Positions 1 to 9,152 of a stretch of DNA of 64,000 nucleotides are shown here, in pieces (within the stretch, counting starts at the first letter, position 1; each line of letters opens with the position of its first letter). The stretch is from Malaciobacter marinus (GTDB lineage Bacteria > Campylobacterota > Campylobacteria > Campylobacterales > Arcobacteraceae). The position numbers and the translations under genes were made by a program. Below the pieces are notes generated by a model. It had not been told where the DNA came from. It was given only the letters and a program-made list of their open reading frames with translations, and did not search any database. The DNA lies in assembly GCF_003544855.1 (NCBI RefSeq), contig NZ_CP032101.1, positions 2,418,001 to 2,482,000 on the forward strand. The letters are read 5' to 3'.

Positions 1-702
1 CCATTTATTCAACTTTGCTTTTGGTTTAGCATTTCATATGAAGATATAATAGATGAAGATTTTATGACAACACTTTATCAAACACTATCTCTTGCAATTA
101 GTAGTGCTACACTAATAACTGCATTAGCATTGTTATTTGTATATAATGTAAGAAAACATCAAGATAAAACGTCATCAACTTTAACTCAAATTGTTAAATT
201 AGGATACTCAATTCCAGGTGCAGTTGTTGCTGTTGGAATTTTATCTTTCTTTTCAATTTTAGATAAATATGTTATAGATTTATTCTCTTCTACTTTTATT
301 ATAAGTGGCACAATAATAGCTATTATTTTTGGTTATTGTGTTAGATTCTTAGCAATTAGTATAAATAACTTTGAAGCAGGATTTAGTAGAATTCCACAAA
401 CATATGATGATGCTGCAAAAATTTTAGATGTTGGAGAAAAAACAACATTTGTAAAAATTTTTATTCCACTATTAAAAAACTCTGCATTTGCATCATTTAT
501 AATAGTATTTATTGAAGTAATTAAAGAACTTCCTTTGACAATGATTTTAAGACCTTTTAATTATGATACATTGCCAATTTTAGCTCTTGAATTAACACAA
601 CAATCTCAAATAGTCGAATCTTCTGTTCCATCAATGTTTATTATATTGATTGGAATGGTTTCAGTAATTTTACTAGCAAAAAATATGAATAAGGCACAAT
701 AA
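1..702 (+). CDS. ABC transporter permease, Fe3+/thiamine (FbpB/ThiP) type, 5'-truncated
   Basis: This is the C-terminal part of an inner-membrane permease. The reading frame is open from base 1 and the gene starts before the window; the first internal ATG at 64 is not a convincing start because in-frame codons continue upstream of it. The visible ~233 residues hold about five hydrophobic segments and a typical permease coupling region (AAKILDVGEKTTFVKIFIPLL, near residues 140-160 of the visible part), which in this family contacts the ATPase. The stop overlaps the start of the next gene (TAATG), so it is translationally coupled to an ATP-binding subunit. The family (two-domain FbpB/AfuB/ThiP permeases) imports ferric iron or thiamine-type ligands. 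The ligand cannot be told from this fragment because the binding protein lies outside the window. Confidence 0.8.
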   Translation, partial: PFIQLCFWFSISYEDIIDEDFMTTLYQTLSLAISSATLITALALLFVYNVRKHQDKTSSTLTQIVKLGYSIPGAVVAVGILSFFSILDKYVIDLFSSTFIISGTIIAIIFGYCVRFLAISINNFEAGFSRIPQTYDDAAKILDVGEKTTFVKIFIPLLKNSAFASFIIVFIEVIKELPLTMILRPFNYDTLPILALELTQQSQIVESSVPSMFIILIGMVSVILLAKNMNKAQ

Positions 703-1694
703 TGGTAAGTATAGAAAAGTTTGGTATATCATTTAATGATACAAAAATTTTAGAAAATATCTCATTTGATGTTAAACCAGGAGAAATTGTAACACTTCTT
801 GGTTCAAGTGGATGTGGTAAAACAACAATACTAAGATCAATAGCTGGGTTACAAAAAGAGCATGAGGGTACTATTTGTATAGGTAATGAGTGTGTTTCTT
901 CTAAAAAAGTTTATAAAAAAGATAGAGAGGTGGGATATATATTCCAAGATTATGCATTATTTCCACATTTAAACGTACATGAAAATATATCATTTGCTTT
1001 ATATAAACTATCAAAAAAGAAAAAAGAAAAAAGAGTAGATGAACTTTTAGAACAATTTAATATTGTTGATCATAAATATAAACAAATACACCAACTATCA
1101 GGTGGACAACAACAAAGAGTAGCTATTGCAAGAGCCATGGCAAATAATCCAAAAATTTTACTTTTAGATGAGCCTTTTTCAAACTTAGATGCGATGCTAA
1201 GATATAAAACAAAGATTTGGTTAAAAGATTTAATAAAACAGATGAATTTAAGTGCAATTCTTGTTACCCATGATAAAAAAGAAGCATTGTCAATATCAGA
1301 TAAAATAGGAATTATAAACGATAAGAAACTTATTCAATTTGATAATGCAAAGAAGATGTTTGAAAACCCAAATAGTTTATATGTTGCAAACTTTTTATGT
1401 GAGGTTAATGAACTTCCAAATAGATATATAAAAGATATTGGATTAAACATAAAAGAAGATAAAGTTGCAATTATAAAAATTGATGAATGTAAAATATCAA
1501 AAGATAAATCAAACTGTAAAGTAAAAATTTTAGATATCTCATTTTGTGGAGAGTATTATGAACTTGTATTAAATTTACTTGATTATGATAATACAGATAT
1601 GATAGTAAAATCTCATAGTATTGAAAATTTAAATATTAATGATGAAGCATTTATGCATATAGATAAAAAAGATATTAAAATAATAGATAAATAA
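702..1694 (+). CDS. ABC transporter ATP-binding protein, Fe3+/polyamine (FbpC/PotA) type
   Basis: This is the cytoplasmic ATPase of the importer whose permease precedes it, with a 1-nt start/stop overlap. The 330 residues show Walker A GSSGCGKTT near residue 34, signature LSGGQQQRVAIARA near 131, Walker B ILLLDEPF near 153 and the H-loop THDKKEAL near 190. About 90 residues follow the ATPase core and probably form the TOBE-like regulatory domain of FbpC/PotA/MalK-type subunits, although that part is divergent. A hairpin terminator follows directly, so this is the last gene of its operon. The importer type (iron, sulfate or thiamine) is inferred from the family only. Confidence 0.85.
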   Translation: MVSIEKFGISFNDTKILENISFDVKPGEIVTLLGSSGCGKTTILRSIAGLQKEHEGTICIGNECVSSKKVYKKDREVGYIFQDYALFPHLNVHENISFALYKLSKKKKEKRVDELLEQFNIVDHKYKQIHQLSGGQQQRVAIARAMANNPKILLLDEPFSNLDAMLRYKTKIWLKDLIKQMNLSAILVTHDKKEALSISDKIGIINDKKLIQFDNAKKMFENPNSLYVANFLCEVNELPNRYIKDIGLNIKEDKVAIIKIDECKISKDKSNCKVKILDISFCGEYYELVLNLLDYDNTDMIVKSHSIENLNINDEAFMHIDKKDIKIIDK

Positions 1695-1713
1695 GAGTCA
1701 AAAAACTCTTATT
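1690..1713. terminator. Bidirectional rho-independent terminator
   Basis: A 9-bp perfect stem (AATAAGAGT with ACTCTTATT) around an A-rich 6-base loop sits between the convergent ABC ATPase and ubiD-like genes. It is A/T-rich on both sides, so it can serve both strands. Confidence 0.75.
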
Positions 1714-1715
1714 TA

Positions 1716-3530
1716 TTATAATTGATATTTTCTTTGAAACTCTTCATCAATATCAATAATTCCTCTTTGTTTTAATGACTCTAAAACATCTTTTGAACAA
1801 TCAACATCATCAGGCCATCTTCTTTTAAAATTATCTAACTCATTTTTATTTGTACCATCTAAACAAATCGTACTATCTTGAATATATAAATCTCTATTAG
1901 AATCAATATTATTAACTACTCTCCAAAGTAACATATATGTATTATTAACATCATTTTGATTTTTTGCATCAACTATTATTAATATTTTAATATTTTCAAA
2001 TAGTGGTTTTAAATCATCAAATAGATACTTTTGATTTCTTTTTTTATCTACAGTTATAACTGTTACTGGATTTTTAGTATCTGTGTAATACTGTTTTAAA
2101 TCTTTTACCTCATCTGTTATTTCTTGCATTTTTAAAAGTAATTCATTGTCACTTAAAAGTGTAATTCCAAGTTCATTAATCTCTTCATTTGTACAATCAA
2201 GCCCTAACTTTCCACCAATTGCAAATTTTGGACTTGAATGGTCAAGTGCATCAACTACACCTTTTGAAATTAACATTTCATCAATATCAATTCTATTTAG
2301 AATATATCTAGTTATAGCATCATGATCTTCAAGTTCAGGAGCATCAGCATTAACAAAAATTGCATGTTTAACAAAACTCATTTGCCCTACTCCCCAAAAT
2401 GCATGCATCATTTGACTTGCATGACCTGGATATAAAGTTTTGATTTTAGCAATAATGAAATTATGGAAAACACCATTTTCAGGCATATAATAATCTATTA
2501 AATCAGGTGCTGTTGTTTTAAGTAATGGCAAGAAAATTCTCTCTGTTGCAAAACCCATATATTTATCTTCTAAAGGTGGTTTACCAACAACTGTTGCTAA
2601 ATATGTTGGCTCTTTTTTATGTGTTATTGCAGTTACTTCCATAAATGGATACTCTTCTTCTAAAGTATAATATCCAGTATGATCACCAAATGGACCTTCA
2701 ATTCTTAGTTTACTTGTATCAACAAAGCCCTCAATTATAAAATCATTATCTCTTGGTACATAAATATCATTTGTTATTGATTTTACAAGTTGTGCATTTT
2801 TATTCTTAACAAAACCATATAACATCAATTCAAAAATACCAATAGGAAGTGGTGCTTGTCCACACCAAATATACATAGGATCTCCACCTATTCCAATAGA
2901 TACTGGCATTTTTTTACCTGCTTTTTTATATTCATGAAAAAAATGATTAGAATCTTTATGTATTTGCCAATGTAAGCCCAAAGTATTATCTTCATAAACT
3001 TGAAGTCTATACATTCCTAAGTTTTTCATTTCACCATTTAGAGAAGTTGTATAAACTTGTCCCATTGTAATAAAAGGACCACCATCTTGTTCCCAAGTTG
3101 TTAAAATTGGTAATTCACTTAAGTTTGCATCACTTCCAAGTTTAATAACTTCTTGACACTCCCCTTTACCTTTACTTTTCTTAGGAATTGTATTTTTAAG
3201 TGCAAATAGTTTTCCAAATGTAGAAAGCTTTTCACTAAAAGTTGTTGGAGGCTTCATTTTTAATAAAGACTCTATCTCTTTCCCAATTTTATTTCCATCA
3301 CCTATAAAAAGTTCAACAGCTTTTTTCGAACCAAATACATTCATTAAAACAGGAATATCAAATTTTTTTCCATTTTTTTTATCAACTGGATTTGTAAAAA
3401 GTATAGCTTTTGAATCTTTTTTCTTAACTTCTACATAAGCAACATGCGGAATTTCCAAGTTTATATCCAACTCATCATCAATAATTTTCAACAAATTATG
3501 CTTTTTTAACAATTCAATTGCTTTTTTCAT
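1716..3530 (-). CDS. UbiD-family decarboxylase, menaquinone biosynthesis type
   Basis: This is a 604-residue member of the prenyl-FMN-dependent UbiD decarboxylase family, of the length and type usually annotated as menaquinone biosynthesis decarboxylase in futalosine-pathway bacteria. The motif RIEGPFGDHTGYY (about 276-288) is the family's active-site loop, and MYRLQVY (about 173) with GLHWQIH (about 185-191) carries residues of the metal/prFMN site. The fit with the neighbourhood is good: complex I, fumarate reductase and the TtrC-type quinol oxidase here would all use menaquinone. The enzyme needs a UbiX flavin prenyltransferase, which is not in the window. It is monocistronic and divergent from the aminotransferase gene. 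Whether the substrate is the naphthoate intermediate is inferred from the family. Confidence 0.8.
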   Translation of the reverse strand: MKKAIELLKKHNLLKIIDDELDINLEIPHVAYVEVKKKDSKAILFTNPVDKKNGKKFDIPVLMNVFGSKKAVELFIGDGNKIGKEIESLLKMKPPTTFSEKLSTFGKLFALKNTIPKKSKGKGECQEVIKLGSDANLSELPILTTWEQDGGPFITMGQVYTTSLNGEMKNLGMYRLQVYEDNTLGLHWQIHKDSNHFFHEYKKAGKKMPVSIGIGGDPMYIWCGQAPLPIGIFELMLYGFVKNKNAQLVKSITNDIYVPRDNDFIIEGFVDTSKLRIEGPFGDHTGYYTLEEEYPFMEVTAITHKKEPTYLATVVGKPPLEDKYMGFATERIFLPLLKTTAPDLIDYYMPENGVFHNFIIAKIKTLYPGHASQMMHAFWGVGQMSFVKHAIFVNADAPELEDHDAITRYILNRIDIDEMLISKGVVDALDHSSPKFAIGGKLGLDCTNEEINELGITLLSDNELLLKMQEITDEVKDLKQYYTDTKNPVTVITVDKKRNQKYLFDDLKPLFENIKILIIVDAKNQNDVNNTYMLLWRVVNNIDSNRDLYIQDSTICLDGTNKNELDNFKRRWPDDVDCSKDVLESLKQRGIIDIDEEFQRKYQL

Positions 3531-3604
3531 ATAAAACCTTATTAGTAATTAATCTTATTTTTATATCATTATATCTATAAAAAATAGTTTATGGTAGAGG
3601 TAAA

Positions 3605-4771
3605 ATGAAAAATTATAATTTTGATGAGTATATTAATAGAAAAAATAGTGATTGTGTTAAATATGATGGTTTAAAAAAATATTTTGATGTAGAAAATGCA
3701 AGACCAATGTGGGTTGCAGATATGGACTTTCAAACACCAAAGTTTATATTAGATGATTTAAAAAAAGTTTTTGACAAAAAGATACTTGGTTATCCAATAG
3801 TTAGTAATAAAGTACATGATAGTATAATTTCATGGTATAAAAAAAGACATGATTTATCTAATTTTACTGAAAATGATATCCTTTTGACAAGTGGCGTTGT
3901 TACAGCACTAAGTGCTTGTATTGAAGCTTTTAGTAATGAAAATGATGAAGTAATAATTCAAACACCAGTATATTTTCCTTTTTTCTCTGTTGTTAAAGAC
4001 AATAATAGAAAACTAATATTAAATCCATTAAAAAATTCTGATGATTATTACACTATGGATTTTAAAGATTTAGAAAATAAAATAACTTCAAAAACAAAAC
4101 TTTTAATTTTATGCTCACCACATAATCCAGTAGGCAGAGTATGGAGCAAAGAAGAACTTTTAAAATTGGCTAAAATATGTTATGAAAATAATATAACAAT
4201 AATAAGTGATGAAATACACTCTGATTTAGTCTTTAAAAAATTTACCTCTTTTTTACATCTTGAAGATAAATATTTAAATAATCTAGTTATATTAAATTCT
4301 CCTAGTAAAACTTTTAATCTAGCAGGATTAAATAGTTCATATATTATTTGTAAAAATTCCACTTTAAAAAAGAGATTAAACAGTGTCATTAACAAACATC
4401 ATATTGGTTCTGTTAATATATTTGGTCTAGAATCAATTATATCAGCATACAATAAAGGTGAAGAGTGGCTAGAGTTTTTACTTCAATACTTAAAAGACAA
4501 TATAAATTATGTTGATGATTTTTTAAAAGAAAATAATAACAGTATAACTTTCAATAAACCAGAAGCTACATATTTACTTTGGTTGAATTTTTCAAAAATA
4601 AAAGATTCTCACAAAAATATTTTTGACAGACTTTTACATAATGCTAATCTTGTATTAAATGATGGTTCAACATTTGGAAAAGAAGGAAAATACTATTTTA
4701 GGTTAAATATAGCATTAAGTAAAAATGAATTAATTAAATCACTTTCATATTTAAATAATGAATTTAATTGA
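3605..4771 (+). CDS. MalY/PatB-family PLP-dependent aminotransferase (cystathionine beta-lyase type)
   Basis: This is a fold-type I PLP enzyme of 388 residues. SPSKTFNLAGL places the Schiff-base lysine at about K235; D202 (in SDEIHSDL) and N174 (in SPHNPVGRVW) are the usual PLP-ring contacts. The opening NARPMWVADMDF is characteristic of MalY/PatB proteins, which cleave cystathionine or other C-S conjugates and sometimes act as aminotransferases. An upstream GTAGAGG precedes the start. It is divergent from the UbiD gene and followed by a hairpin before the nuo promoter, so it appears to be a single-gene unit. The precise substrate cannot be told from sequence. Confidence 0.85.
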   Translation: MKNYNFDEYINRKNSDCVKYDGLKKYFDVENARPMWVADMDFQTPKFILDDLKKVFDKKILGYPIVSNKVHDSIISWYKKRHDLSNFTENDILLTSGVVTALSACIEAFSNENDEVIIQTPVYFPFFSVVKDNNRKLILNPLKNSDDYYTMDFKDLENKITSKTKLLILCSPHNPVGRVWSKEELLKLAKICYENNITIISDEIHSDLVFKKFTSFLHLEDKYLNNLVILNSPSKTFNLAGLNSSYIICKNSTLKKRLNSVINKHHIGSVNIFGLESIISAYNKGEEWLEFLLQYLKDNINYVDDFLKENNNSITFNKPEATYLLWLNFSKIKDSHKNIFDRLLHNANLVLNDGSTFGKEGKYYFRLNIALSKNELIKSLSYLNNEFN

Positions 4772-4783
4772 CATATTTAAGTT

Positions 4784-4820
4784 AGAAAAAATGTTATTTT
4801 TAAAGTATTACATTTTTTCT
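4784..4820 (+). terminator. Putative terminator after the MalY-type gene
   Basis: An 11-bp perfect stem (AGAAAAAATGT with ACATTTTTTCT) has a 15-base loop, and its right arm carries six T. It lies just upstream of the nuo promoter and would insulate the two units. Confidence 0.6.
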
Positions 4821-4827
4821 CACTATT

Positions 4828-4856
4828 TTGACGAATGTGTAAAATAATCTTATAAT
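4828..4856 (+). promoter_or_regulatory. Sigma-70 promoter of the nuo operon
   Basis: The -35 box TTGACG (4828-4833) is separated by exactly 17 bases from the -10 box TATAAT (4851-4856). This is close to consensus and unusual for Campylobacterota, where -35 boxes are often weak. Transcription would start near 4863, about 60 bases before the chosen nuoA start. Confidence 0.75.
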
Positions 4857-4870
4857 ACCTTTATACTTAC

Positions 4871-4887
4871 TACAAAATATTGTACAA
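4871..4887 (-). promoter_or_regulatory. Putative operator in the nuo leader, shared with frd
   Basis: TACAA-N4-TTGTA is an imperfect palindrome placed 15-30 bases downstream of the -10 box. Read on the minus strand it contains TGTACAATATTT, identical to the left 12 bases of the palindrome in front of frdC. Its position over the transcript start suits a repressor. The regulator is unknown. Confidence 0.45.
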
Positions 4888-4922
4888 TCCAAACATAATT
4901 AAACTATATGGGAAGAAGTATA

Positions 4923-5285
4923 ATGTCAACAGAACTACTTTTAGCGTCAAGTGTCTTTATCATTATGGGATTAGTATTAACGAGTGTATTTGTACTCACT
5001 AGATACTTAGGCCCTAATAATAAGGATGACAAACAAAAAAACACAGTATACGAAAGTGGGGTTTCAAACCCAATAGGTACTACAAATCTTAGATTCTCAA
5101 TAAAATTCTATTTAGTAGCAATTCTTTTTGTGATTTTCGATGTAGAAATTATTTTCATGTTTCCTTGGGCAGTAAATATTAGAGAACTTGGATTTTTAGG
5201 TCTAGCAGAAATGTTTATGTTCATGGCATTACTATTTGCAGGATTAATTTATATTTATAAGAAAAAGGCGTTATCATGGGATTAG
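4923..5285 (+). CDS. nuoA: NADH-quinone oxidoreductase subunit A
   Basis: This is a small membrane subunit of complex I, at the interface between the peripheral and membrane arms. With the start at 4923 it has 120 residues and three hydrophobic segments; the conserved stretch YESGVSNPIGTTNLRFSIKFY and the acidic FDVEIIFMFPW helix are typical of NuoA. I chose 4923 over the in-frame ATG at 4908 because GGAAGAAG lies 5-6 bases before 4923 and would be coding if 4908 were used. It is the first gene of the nuo operon and overlaps nuoB by 10 nt. Confidence 0.93.
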   Translation: MSTELLLASSVFIIMGLVLTSVFVLTRYLGPNNKDDKQKNTVYESGVSNPIGTTNLRFSIKFYLVAILFVIFDVEIIFMFPWAVNIRELGFLGLAEMFMFMALLFAGLIYIYKKKALSWD

Positions 5286-5794
5286 GAGCAGAGTCATCAT
5301 TTGGAGATTCAATAATCACAACAAAGTTAGATCACGCAGTAAATTGGGGTAGATCATACTCTTTGTGGCCGATGGTATTTGGTACTGCATGTTGTGGTAT
5401 TGAGTTTATGTCTGTAGTTGGTGCAAAATATGACCTTTCTAGATTTGGTGCAGAAGTTGTGAGATTTTCTCCAAGACAAGCAGATTTAATGATAGTAGCT
5501 GGAACTATTACATATAAACAAGCACCTATCTTGAAAAAAATCTATGATCAAATGTGTGAACCTAAATGGGTTATATCTATGGGAGCATGTGCATGTTCTG
5601 GTGGTTTTTATGACAATTATACAACAGTTCAAGGAATTGATGAAATTATTCCTGTAGATGAATATGTATCAGGTTGTCCTCCAAGACCAGAAGCTGTATT
5701 AGATGCAGTAATGAGAGTTCAAGAAAAAGCTCAAAGAGAAACAGTGCTTGAAGATAGAGCGAAAAGAGAGTACAAAGGAATTTTAGATGCATAA
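5276..5794 (+). CDS. nuoB: NADH-quinone oxidoreductase subunit B
   Basis: This subunit carries the [4Fe-4S] cluster N2, the last cluster before quinone. Its 172 residues include the tandem cysteines C39-C40 in [10 protein letters not shown]105 in GACACSGG and C134 in SGCPPRP, which together form the N2 ligand set. The usual form of the third motif is GxCANSGG, so C107 is an additional cysteine. The gene overlaps nuoA at its start and nuoCD by 8 nt at its end, which indicates translational coupling. The identification rests on a full set of family motifs. Confidence 0.95.
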   Translation: MGLGAESSFGDSIITTKLDHAVNWGRSYSLWPMVFGTACCGIEFMSVVGAKYDLSRFGAEVVRFSPRQADLMIVAGTITYKQAPILKKIYDQMCEPKWVISMGACACSGGFYDNYTTVQGIDEIIPVDEYVSGCPPRPEAVLDAVMRVQEKAQRETVLEDRAKREYKGILDA

Positions 5795-7418
5795 AAATGA
5801 ACTTTTAATTAATGCAAACGAAATAAGAAATACAATTTCTAAATTAAAAAAAGATGGCTATCCTCTTTTATTAGATATAACTGCTATTGATTATTTAGAA
5901 TATCCAGATGTAACTCCTAGTAGATTTGCTATTGTATATATTTTAAGAGATCATACATTTAAAAAATTTATAACAGTAAAAGCTTTTGTTGATGATATAA
6001 CTTTAACAGTTGATTCTATTTCAGATATGTATTATAGTGCAGATTGGGGAGAAAGAGAAGTATATGATCAATATGGAATAATTTTCAAAGGTCATAAAAA
6101 CTTAAAAAGAGTTCTTAACCACCATCAATTTAAAGGTCACCCTTTAAGAAAAGATTATCCAGTAACTAAAAGACAATTGTGTACACAAACAGAAGACTTA
6201 ATGGATGAAATGATTCCATTACTTGAATCTTATGGATATAGCAAAGAAGATCATGAAGATTTGATGTTTTTAAATGTTGGACCATCTCACCCAGCAAGTC
6301 ACGGTACAATTAGAAACTTTTTAGCAATGGAAGGAGAGTCAATTCAGGCTTGTGTAACAGAAGTTGGATACTTACATAGAGGATTTGAGAAATCATGTGA
6401 GACACATAATTATTCACAAGTTATTCCTTATACTGATAGACTTAACTATTGTAGTGCTATTTTAAATAATATTGGATATTCAAAAGCAATTGAAGATATG
6501 TTAGGAATTGATATAACTGCCCGTGCAAAAATGATTAGAATTATCATTGGTGAATTAAGTAGAATAATTGATCATTTAGTATGTAATGCAGCAAATATGG
6601 TTGACCTTGGAGGACTTACAAACTTTTGGTACTTATTCGCACCAAGAGATAAAAGTTATAACTTATTATCAAAATTAACAGGTGCAAGATTAACAAACTC
6701 ATACACAAGAATTGGTGGTTTAGAATTTGATTTGTATGATGGTTTTGAAGAAGATTTAAATGAAGTATTAAAAGATGTAGAAAATGGGATAAATGATGCT
6801 TTATCATTAGTAGAGCATAATAGAATTTTTCATGACCGAACACAAGATGTGGGTGTAATAAATGATGAGTTCGCAATTAGTGCAGGAGTTACAGGGCCTA
6901 ATTTAAGAGCATCAGGTGTTGCTTTTGATTTAAGAAAAGATGCTCCTTATTATGGTTATGAAAATTTTGATTTTGATGTAGCAATTGGAAGCCATGGTGA
7001 TGTATATGATAGAGTAATGGTTAAATTTGAAGAGATTAGACAATCAATGAGAATAATTAAACAAGCTATGAAAGAGCTTCCAGATGGACCATTAAATGTG
7101 GATCATCAAGGAGTATTACTTCCTGATAAAAAAGATGTATATGGAAATATTGAAGGATTAATGAATCAGTTTAAACTTACTTTTGAGGGTATTAAAGTTC
7201 CAAAAGGTGAGTACTATGGATATACTGAGGGTGCAAATGGAGAGTTAGGCTTTCATGTAACAAGTGATGGAACAGGTACACCTTATAAAGTAAAATGTCG
7301 TCCACCTAGCTTTTATTCTCTTGGAGCATATGCAAGAATTGTTGAGGGTGGAATGTTAGCAGATGCTGTTATTACAATGGCAAGTATGAATTTTATTGCA
7401 GGGGAGTTTGATAGATAA
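5787..7418 (+). CDS. nuoCD: NADH-quinone oxidoreductase, fused subunits C and D
   Basis: This single 543-residue polypeptide joins the 30-kDa (NuoC) and 49-kDa (NuoD) subunits. The NuoC part (about 1-135) ends with [12 protein letters not shown] and GHPLRKDYP; after a short linker the NuoD part begins near 158 with [15 protein letters not shown] and YLHRGFEK. NuoD lines the quinone-binding cavity next to cluster N2 on NuoB. Fused NuoCD is known from E. coli (about 600 residues), whereas many Campylobacterota have separate genes. No internal stop or ribosome-binding site suggests two products. It overlaps its neighbours at both ends. Confidence 0.93.
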   Translation: MHKNELLINANEIRNTISKLKKDGYPLLLDITAIDYLEYPDVTPSRFAIVYILRDHTFKKFITVKAFVDDITLTVDSISDMYYSADWGEREVYDQYGIIFKGHKNLKRVLNHHQFKGHPLRKDYPVTKRQLCTQTEDLMDEMIPLLESYGYSKEDHEDLMFLNVGPSHPASHGTIRNFLAMEGESIQACVTEVGYLHRGFEKSCETHNYSQVIPYTDRLNYCSAILNNIGYSKAIEDMLGIDITARAKMIRIIIGELSRIIDHLVCNAANMVDLGGLTNFWYLFAPRDKSYNLLSKLTGARLTNSYTRIGGLEFDLYDGFEEDLNEVLKDVENGINDALSLVEHNRIFHDRTQDVGVINDEFAISAGVTGPNLRASGVAFDLRKDAPYYGYENFDFDVAIGSHGDVYDRVMVKFEEIRQSMRIIKQAMKELPDGPLNVDHQGVLLPDKKDVYGNIEGLMNQFKLTFEGIKVPKGEYYGYTEGANGELGFHVTSDGTGTPYKVKCRPPSFYSLGAYARIVEGGMLADAVITMASMNFIAGEFDR

Positions 7419-7915
7419 TGAGTAAATTTAAATATACACCTGAAAATGAAACAAAGTTTCAAGAACAAATTAAAAAATACCCAAATAGTAACTCTATGAT
7501 GCTTCCAGCTTTATGGTTAGCTCAAGAACAAGAAGGTTGGGTAAGCCCAGATGCAATGATTTTTGTTGCTGATAAATTAAACAAATCTCCTATTGAGGTT
7601 TATGAATTTGCAACATTTTATACAATGTTTAATTTAAAACCTATTGGAACATATCATATTGAATTATGCAAAACATTGTCATGTATGGTAATGGGTGCTC
7701 CTGAACTTAAAAAATTCATAAAAGAGACAATTGGTATAAATCCAGGAGAAACAAGTGAAGATGGATTATTTCATTTTAGTGAGGTTGAGTGCTTAGGTGC
7801 ATGTGGAGGAGCTCCAATGTTTGCATTAAATGGACAATACCACGAAAATCAAAGTGTAGATTCACTAAAAAATGTAATTGAGGAGTGCAAAAATGCTAGT
7901 AAAAGTAGTAAGTAA
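7418..7915 (+). CDS. nuoE: NADH-quinone oxidoreductase subunit E
   Basis: This is the 24-kDa subunit, a thioredoxin-fold protein with one [2Fe-2S] cluster (N1a). In 165 residues the cluster ligands are visible as C84 and C89 (CKTLSC) and C125 and C129 (CLGAC). It pairs with NuoF in the NADH-oxidising module. C. jejuni complex I lacks NuoE/NuoF, so their presence separates this organism from Campylobacter. It starts on the last base of nuoCD and overlaps nuoF by 23 nt. Confidence 0.93.
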   Translation: MSKFKYTPENETKFQEQIKKYPNSNSMMLPALWLAQEQEGWVSPDAMIFVADKLNKSPIEVYEFATFYTMFNLKPIGTYHIELCKTLSCMVMGAPELKKFIKETIGINPGETSEDGLFHFSEVECLGACGGAPMFALNGQYHENQSVDSLKNVIEECKNASKSSK

Positions 7916-9137
7916 AAATTTTGATATTCCTAACTCACATAAATTAGAAGTAGCAAAAGATAATGGAAGATACTCTTCAATCGAAAAACTATTTACAATG
8001 GCACCAGAAGATGTAATAGAAGAAGTTACAAAATCAGGTTTAAGAGGTAAAGGTGGTGGTGGAGCACCATGTGGACCAAAATGGAAACTTATGCCAAAAG
8101 ATGATCCACGACCAGCATATTTAATTGTTAATGGAGATGAGTCTGAACCAGGAACATTTAAAGATAGACAAATTTTTCAATATGATCCGCATCTTTTAAT
8201 TGAGGGAATAATATGCTCATCTTATGCAATGAATATTCATGATGCATATATTTATGTAAGAGGTGAATATAAATGGTTTATTGATAGATTAAATGAAGCT
8301 ATCAAAGAAGCATATGAAGCTGGAATCATTGGTGAAAAAGTTATGGGTCATGATTATAGAATGGACATAACAGTTCATAGAGGTGGTGGAGCATATATTT
8401 GTGGTGAGAAATCAGCATTAATAGAATCACTTGAAGGAAAACGTGGACATCCAAGATTAAAACCACACCAAAAAGAGTGTGAATGGTTTTTTGATAATCC
8501 TGCAACAGTAAATAATGTAGAAACTATTGCAACTGTTCCTTTTATTGTAGAAAAAGGATATGAATCTTATACAGCATATGGAACTGAAAGATCACCTGGA
8601 ACTATGCTATTTGCTATGAGTGGACCTGTTAAGAATCCAGGTGTTTATGAACTAGCATTTGGTAATAAGATGATTGATGTGATTAATAAAATTGGTGGAG
8701 GGATGAAAGAAGGCAAAAAGCTAAAAGCCGTAATTCCTGGAGGTTCATCTTGCCCTATTTTAACTGCTCAAGAGGTAGAAAAAGCAGTATTAGATTATGA
8801 ATCAATGTGGGATATTGGTTCAACACTTGGTACAGGAGGGATGATTGTAATTGATGAAGATATGAGTATGGTTGATGTAGCTAAAAACTTAATTGAGTTT
8901 TATCATCATGAATCATGTGGGCAATGTACTCCTTGTAGAGAGGGCTGTGGATGGATTGACAAAATACTTGCAAAAGTGTTAGCTGGTGAAGGTACACAAA
9001 AAGATTTAGATACTATTTTAGAAGTATGTGAAACAATGAATGGTAAAACTATATGTGTTTTTGCACCTGCAGTTAAAGATATTATTAAAAGTATAATTAT
9101 CAAATTTAAAGATGAATTTGTAAAAGAATTTAAATAA
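7893..9137 (+). CDS. nuoF: NADH-quinone oxidoreductase subunit F
   Basis: This is the 51-kDa flavoprotein that takes electrons from NADH through FMN to a [4Fe-4S] cluster (N3). The start at 7893 is preferred over an upstream TTG at 7878 because AGGAG (7881-7885) sits 7 bases before it; this gives 414 residues. The N3 motif ESCGQCTPCREG is intact. The glycine-rich FMN/NADH loop reads GLRGKGGGGAPCGPKW where the family normally has GxRGRGGAGFxTGxKW, and the ICGEE motif reads ICGEKSALIES, with lysine in place of the second acidic residue. NADH use is therefore likely but not certain. Confidence 0.9.
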   Translation: MLVKVVSKNFDIPNSHKLEVAKDNGRYSSIEKLFTMAPEDVIEEVTKSGLRGKGGGGAPCGPKWKLMPKDDPRPAYLIVNGDESEPGTFKDRQIFQYDPHLLIEGIICSSYAMNIHDAYIYVRGEYKWFIDRLNEAIKEAYEAGIIGEKVMGHDYRMDITVHRGGGAYICGEKSALIESLEGKRGHPRLKPHQKECEWFFDNPATVNNVETIATVPFIVEKGYESYTAYGTERSPGTMLFAMSGPVKNPGVYELAFGNKMIDVINKIGGGMKEGKKLKAVIPGGSSCPILTAQEVEKAVLDYESMWDIGSTLGTGGMIVIDEDMSMVDVAKNLIEFYHHESCGQCTPCREGCGWIDKILAKVLAGEGTQKDLDTILEVCETMNGKTICVFAPAVKDIIKSIIIKFKDEFVKEFK

Positions 9138-9152
9138 ACCTAGGAGAAAATT

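Noticed and set aside
4908-4922. Upstream ATG as the nuoA start
   Set aside because: The GGAAGAAG that fits the ATG at 4923 would be inside the coding region, and the added residues are not NuoA-like.
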